Source: a virus. From it: DNA of 42,937 nucleotides. Under the pieces are notes generated by a model. That model made no database searches. It was not told where the DNA came from and saw nothing but the letters and a program-made list of their open reading frames with translations. Location of the stretch: IMG/VR virus record IMGVR_UViG_3300047667_000265, positions 1 to 42,937 of that record; one strand, 5' to 3'. The position numbers were made by a program, and so were the translations under genes. Below are positions 40,894 through 42,937 of the stretch, piece by piece. Position 1 is the stretch's first letter; every line of letters starts with the position of its first letter.

Positions 40894-42937
40894 ATGAGTG
40901 TACCCGACTATTTAGACATTAGCAATCATGAGTTCTTAGAGTGCATCTTCGGTGAAAGCCACCCATACGTGCACGTTACCAGCTTTAACTATGATCCGAA
41001 TGCCATACCACAGGACAAGCGTGGGTACGCATGGGCGGGTGGTTACTACAAAGACACACCATTAGATGTGGGCAACCAATTTTATACGGTGAGTCTGTTC
41101 ACGCCAGATGAGAAGGGTCAATCACGTAGACGTAAGGCGACCTTCAGTGGTCTCTATGTCGTGGCACTTGATGATGTTAAGGAAAAATTAGACATCAATC
41201 AGGTGAAGCGATTACCTGAACCCACCATTGTATTGAAGTCATCGCTGCATTCTGAACAGTGGTTATATGTTCTCGATAAACCCTGTGTTGATATGAACAT
41301 GGTTGATAATCTACACGATGGTTTGATCACACGAGGGCTCGCTCCTAACAGTAAAGACCCTGGTCAGAAAGGGGTCACTCGGTATATGAGATTGCCCGAA
41401 GGTGTCAACACTAAAGCCAAGCGAGTCACTGAGAACAATGGAGTTGCACCACGATGTCAAGTGGTAGTGTTTGAACCTTCTCGACGTTACACAATGGAGC
41501 AACTGGCTGCACCGTTTGATGTTGACCTACATGAGACTCGACGCGTAACGGCGGTTGACGGTGCGAGTAACATACCAGATCACCCCCTAATCAATACTGA
41601 TTTGATCACTATCAAGAGTGTGTTAGGTAACGGTAGATTTGATGTCACCTGTCCGTGGGTACATGACCACACCGATGCTGATGACAGTGGTACCGCTATC
41701 TTTACAAATGAAGACGGTTCGATGGGGTTCAAATGCCACCACGGTAGCTGTGAAGGTAAGACTGGTAAGAACCTAATGCAGTGGTTAGATACTAAGCATG
41801 TAGGTTTCAGCAGAACCTATGCAGACTGGTTAGTGATGCGATCATTCAAGACCATCGCGCCAGCACCAAACGCGCCTGTGGGTTCAGTGGTCACACCAAT
41901 AGTACCAACACCTCCACAGGCTCCTTTACGTGAGGAGCAGATTGTTAACTTCTTGGATGCACCAGTGAAGTCGATTGATGGCTCAATCTCACAACTACGA
42001 TCTATGATCTACACCTCACCAGAAGCTAAAGATGCGGCAGGGGTGGTACTGCGTTTGATAGACACCATGAACCCTATGGATCGTTTACAGCACCACAAAG
42101 AAGTATCCGATATTATGCGATGGTCTAAGAACGAGTTGAAGGAGATCATGACCTCGTTGCGCACATCATGGTACCAGAGTGATACCGTTGATAAGAAAGA
42201 ATTTTATAAGGGTGTTATGTTCGTCAGGGATATGAACCAGTTTTATGAGTGGAACAAGGCCATCTACTACACTGCTGAAGCATTCCAACATGCATTCGCT
42301 GACCAAGATGAGGATGCACGTAAAGGTGCGTTACAGATGGGCATGGTGATCAAGGTTGACAAGCTTGATTACTTACCAAACGGCCCCCGTACATGGGAGG
42401 AGGACGGGGTGGTGTACGGTAATATCTATGTTCCTTCCGGTAGCACAGGTGTCAGTGGAGATGTGAGTCGTTGGCTCGGACACTTTGATGCTATTGGTTG
42501 GGGTGCGCATAAAGATCACATGCTTGATTGGATGGCTTACACCATACAGTTTCCTGAGAATAAGATTAACCACATCCTAATGCTTGGCGGCGGTGAAGGT
42601 ACCGGTAAGGATTACCTGATATATCCATTAATCAAAGCAATGGGGCGTAATACTAGAACCATATCAGGTGATCAATTGACCAGCAGTTTCAACGATCATT
42701 TAGTGGGTACCAAATTACTCGTGATCAACGAGACCGAGTTAGGTGACCACAAAGAAGCACTCGCTATTAGTAACAAACTCAAACCCATCGCCACTGCCCC
42801 ACCAATGACCCTCTCGATCAATCCTAAAGGTGTTAAAGGCTTTTACATCCGTAACATAGTCAATGGTCTCATGACAACCAACAGTCTCACACCGTGGAAA
42901 TCTGACGGGGTTAGTCGCCGGTATTATGGTGTCTGGA
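40894..42937 (+). CDS. Primase-helicase (RepB-type primase plus DUF5906-like helicase), partial
   Basis: The frame is open for 681 codons from ATG40894 to the window end, and the 3' part is missing. The N-terminal part resembles archaeo-eukaryotic/RepB-type primases: VVALDDV (D93, D94), then TIVLKSSLHSEQWLYVLDKP. A zinc site follows: TCPWVHDH (C253) with KCHHGSCEG (C281, C286). A helicase domain starts at about 500 with Walker A GGGEGTGKD (565-573) and LLVINETELGD as Walker B-like. Such proteins start and unwind DNA for replication. AAGG elements lie before the ATG. It follows a hairpin and is separate from the small early genes. Confidence 0.88.
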   Translation, partial: MSVPDYLDISNHEFLECIFGESHPYVHVTSFNYDPNAIPQDKRGYAWAGGYYKDTPLDVGNQFYTVSLFTPDEKGQSRRRKATFSGLYVVALDDVKEKLDINQVKRLPEPTIVLKSSLHSEQWLYVLDKPCVDMNMVDNLHDGLITRGLAPNSKDPGQKGVTRYMRLPEGVNTKAKRVTENNGVAPRCQVVVFEPSRRYTMEQLAAPFDVDLHETRRVTAVDGASNIPDHPLINTDLITIKSVLGNGRFDVTCPWVHDHTDADDSGTAIFTNEDGSMGFKCHHGSCEGKTGKNLMQWLDTKHVGFSRTYADWLVMRSFKTIAPAPNAPVGSVVTPIVPTPPQAPLREEQIVNFLDAPVKSIDGSISQLRSMIYTSPEAKDAAGVVLRLIDTMNPMDRLQHHKEVSDIMRWSKNELKEIMTSLRTSWYQSDTVDKKEFYKGVMFVRDMNQFYEWNKAIYYTAEAFQHAFADQDEDARKGALQMGMVIKVDKLDYLPNGPRTWEEDGVVYGNIYVPSGSTGVSGDVSRWLGHFDAIGWGAHKDHMLDWMAYTIQFPENKINHILMLGGGEGTGKDYLIYPLIKAMGRNTRTISGDQLTSSFNDHLVGTKLLVINETELGDHKEALAISNKLKPIATAPPMTLSINPKGVKGFYIRNIVNGLMTTNSLTPWKSDGVSRRYYGVW

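Overview
The window is a near-complete stretch of a tailed-phage genome with podovirus (T7-like) virion architecture. The evidence is a T7-type head-tail connector/portal, tail tubular A and B proteins, a GNAT-fold internal virion protein, further ejection proteins and a tail spike. A lipobox protein next to the holin and Shine-Dalgarno/sigma70-like signals suggest a Gram-negative, probably proteobacterial, host; the host cannot be named from the sequence. No integrase, RNA polymerase, tRNA or CRISPR array was found. The window opens inside the terminase small subunit and ends inside a primase-helicase, so both edges cut genes.

Layout. From 1 to 29951 (+): packaging (TerS, TerL), portal, a Tad2-like anti-defence gene, scaffold, major capsid protein, decoration protein, a double terminator, tail tubular A/B, ejection proteins, receptor-binding proteins, a very large polyvalent internal protein (ADP-ribosyltransferase plus metalloprotease), M23 peptidase, tail spike, holin and lipoprotein. 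From 29948 to 38441 (-): a replication/recombination operon with SNF2 helicase, VRR-NUC nuclease, family B DNA polymerase, MazG-like pyrophosphohydrolase, ssDNA-binding protein, DUF2800 nuclease and a ribbon-helix-helix regulator. From 38577 to 42937 (+): small early genes and a primase-helicase. The leftward and rightward early operons diverge from a 135-bp control region at 38442-38576.

The outstanding feature is a pair of inteins with the same unusual design. TerL carries an intein in its Walker A loop, and the SNF2 helicase carries one in motif V. In each, the splicing blocks (A, B, F, G) are in the host-gene frame. The slot where a homing endonuclease domain normally sits is instead a separate complete endonuclease gene in another frame. 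In TerL it is an HNH endonuclease on the opposite strand with its own Shine-Dalgarno. In the helicase it is a zinc-ribbon HNH-like endonuclease in the +1 frame. The two endonucleases belong to different families, so the arrangement seems to have arisen twice. The host frame reads through each endonuclease gene as an unrelated stop-free linker that protein splicing should remove.

Genes are packed with ATGA/TAATG overlaps. The only gaps over 80 bases are 4537-4691, 6728-6874, 8004-8091, 35713-35800 and 38442-38576, all described below. No gene-free stretch exceeds 300 bases.
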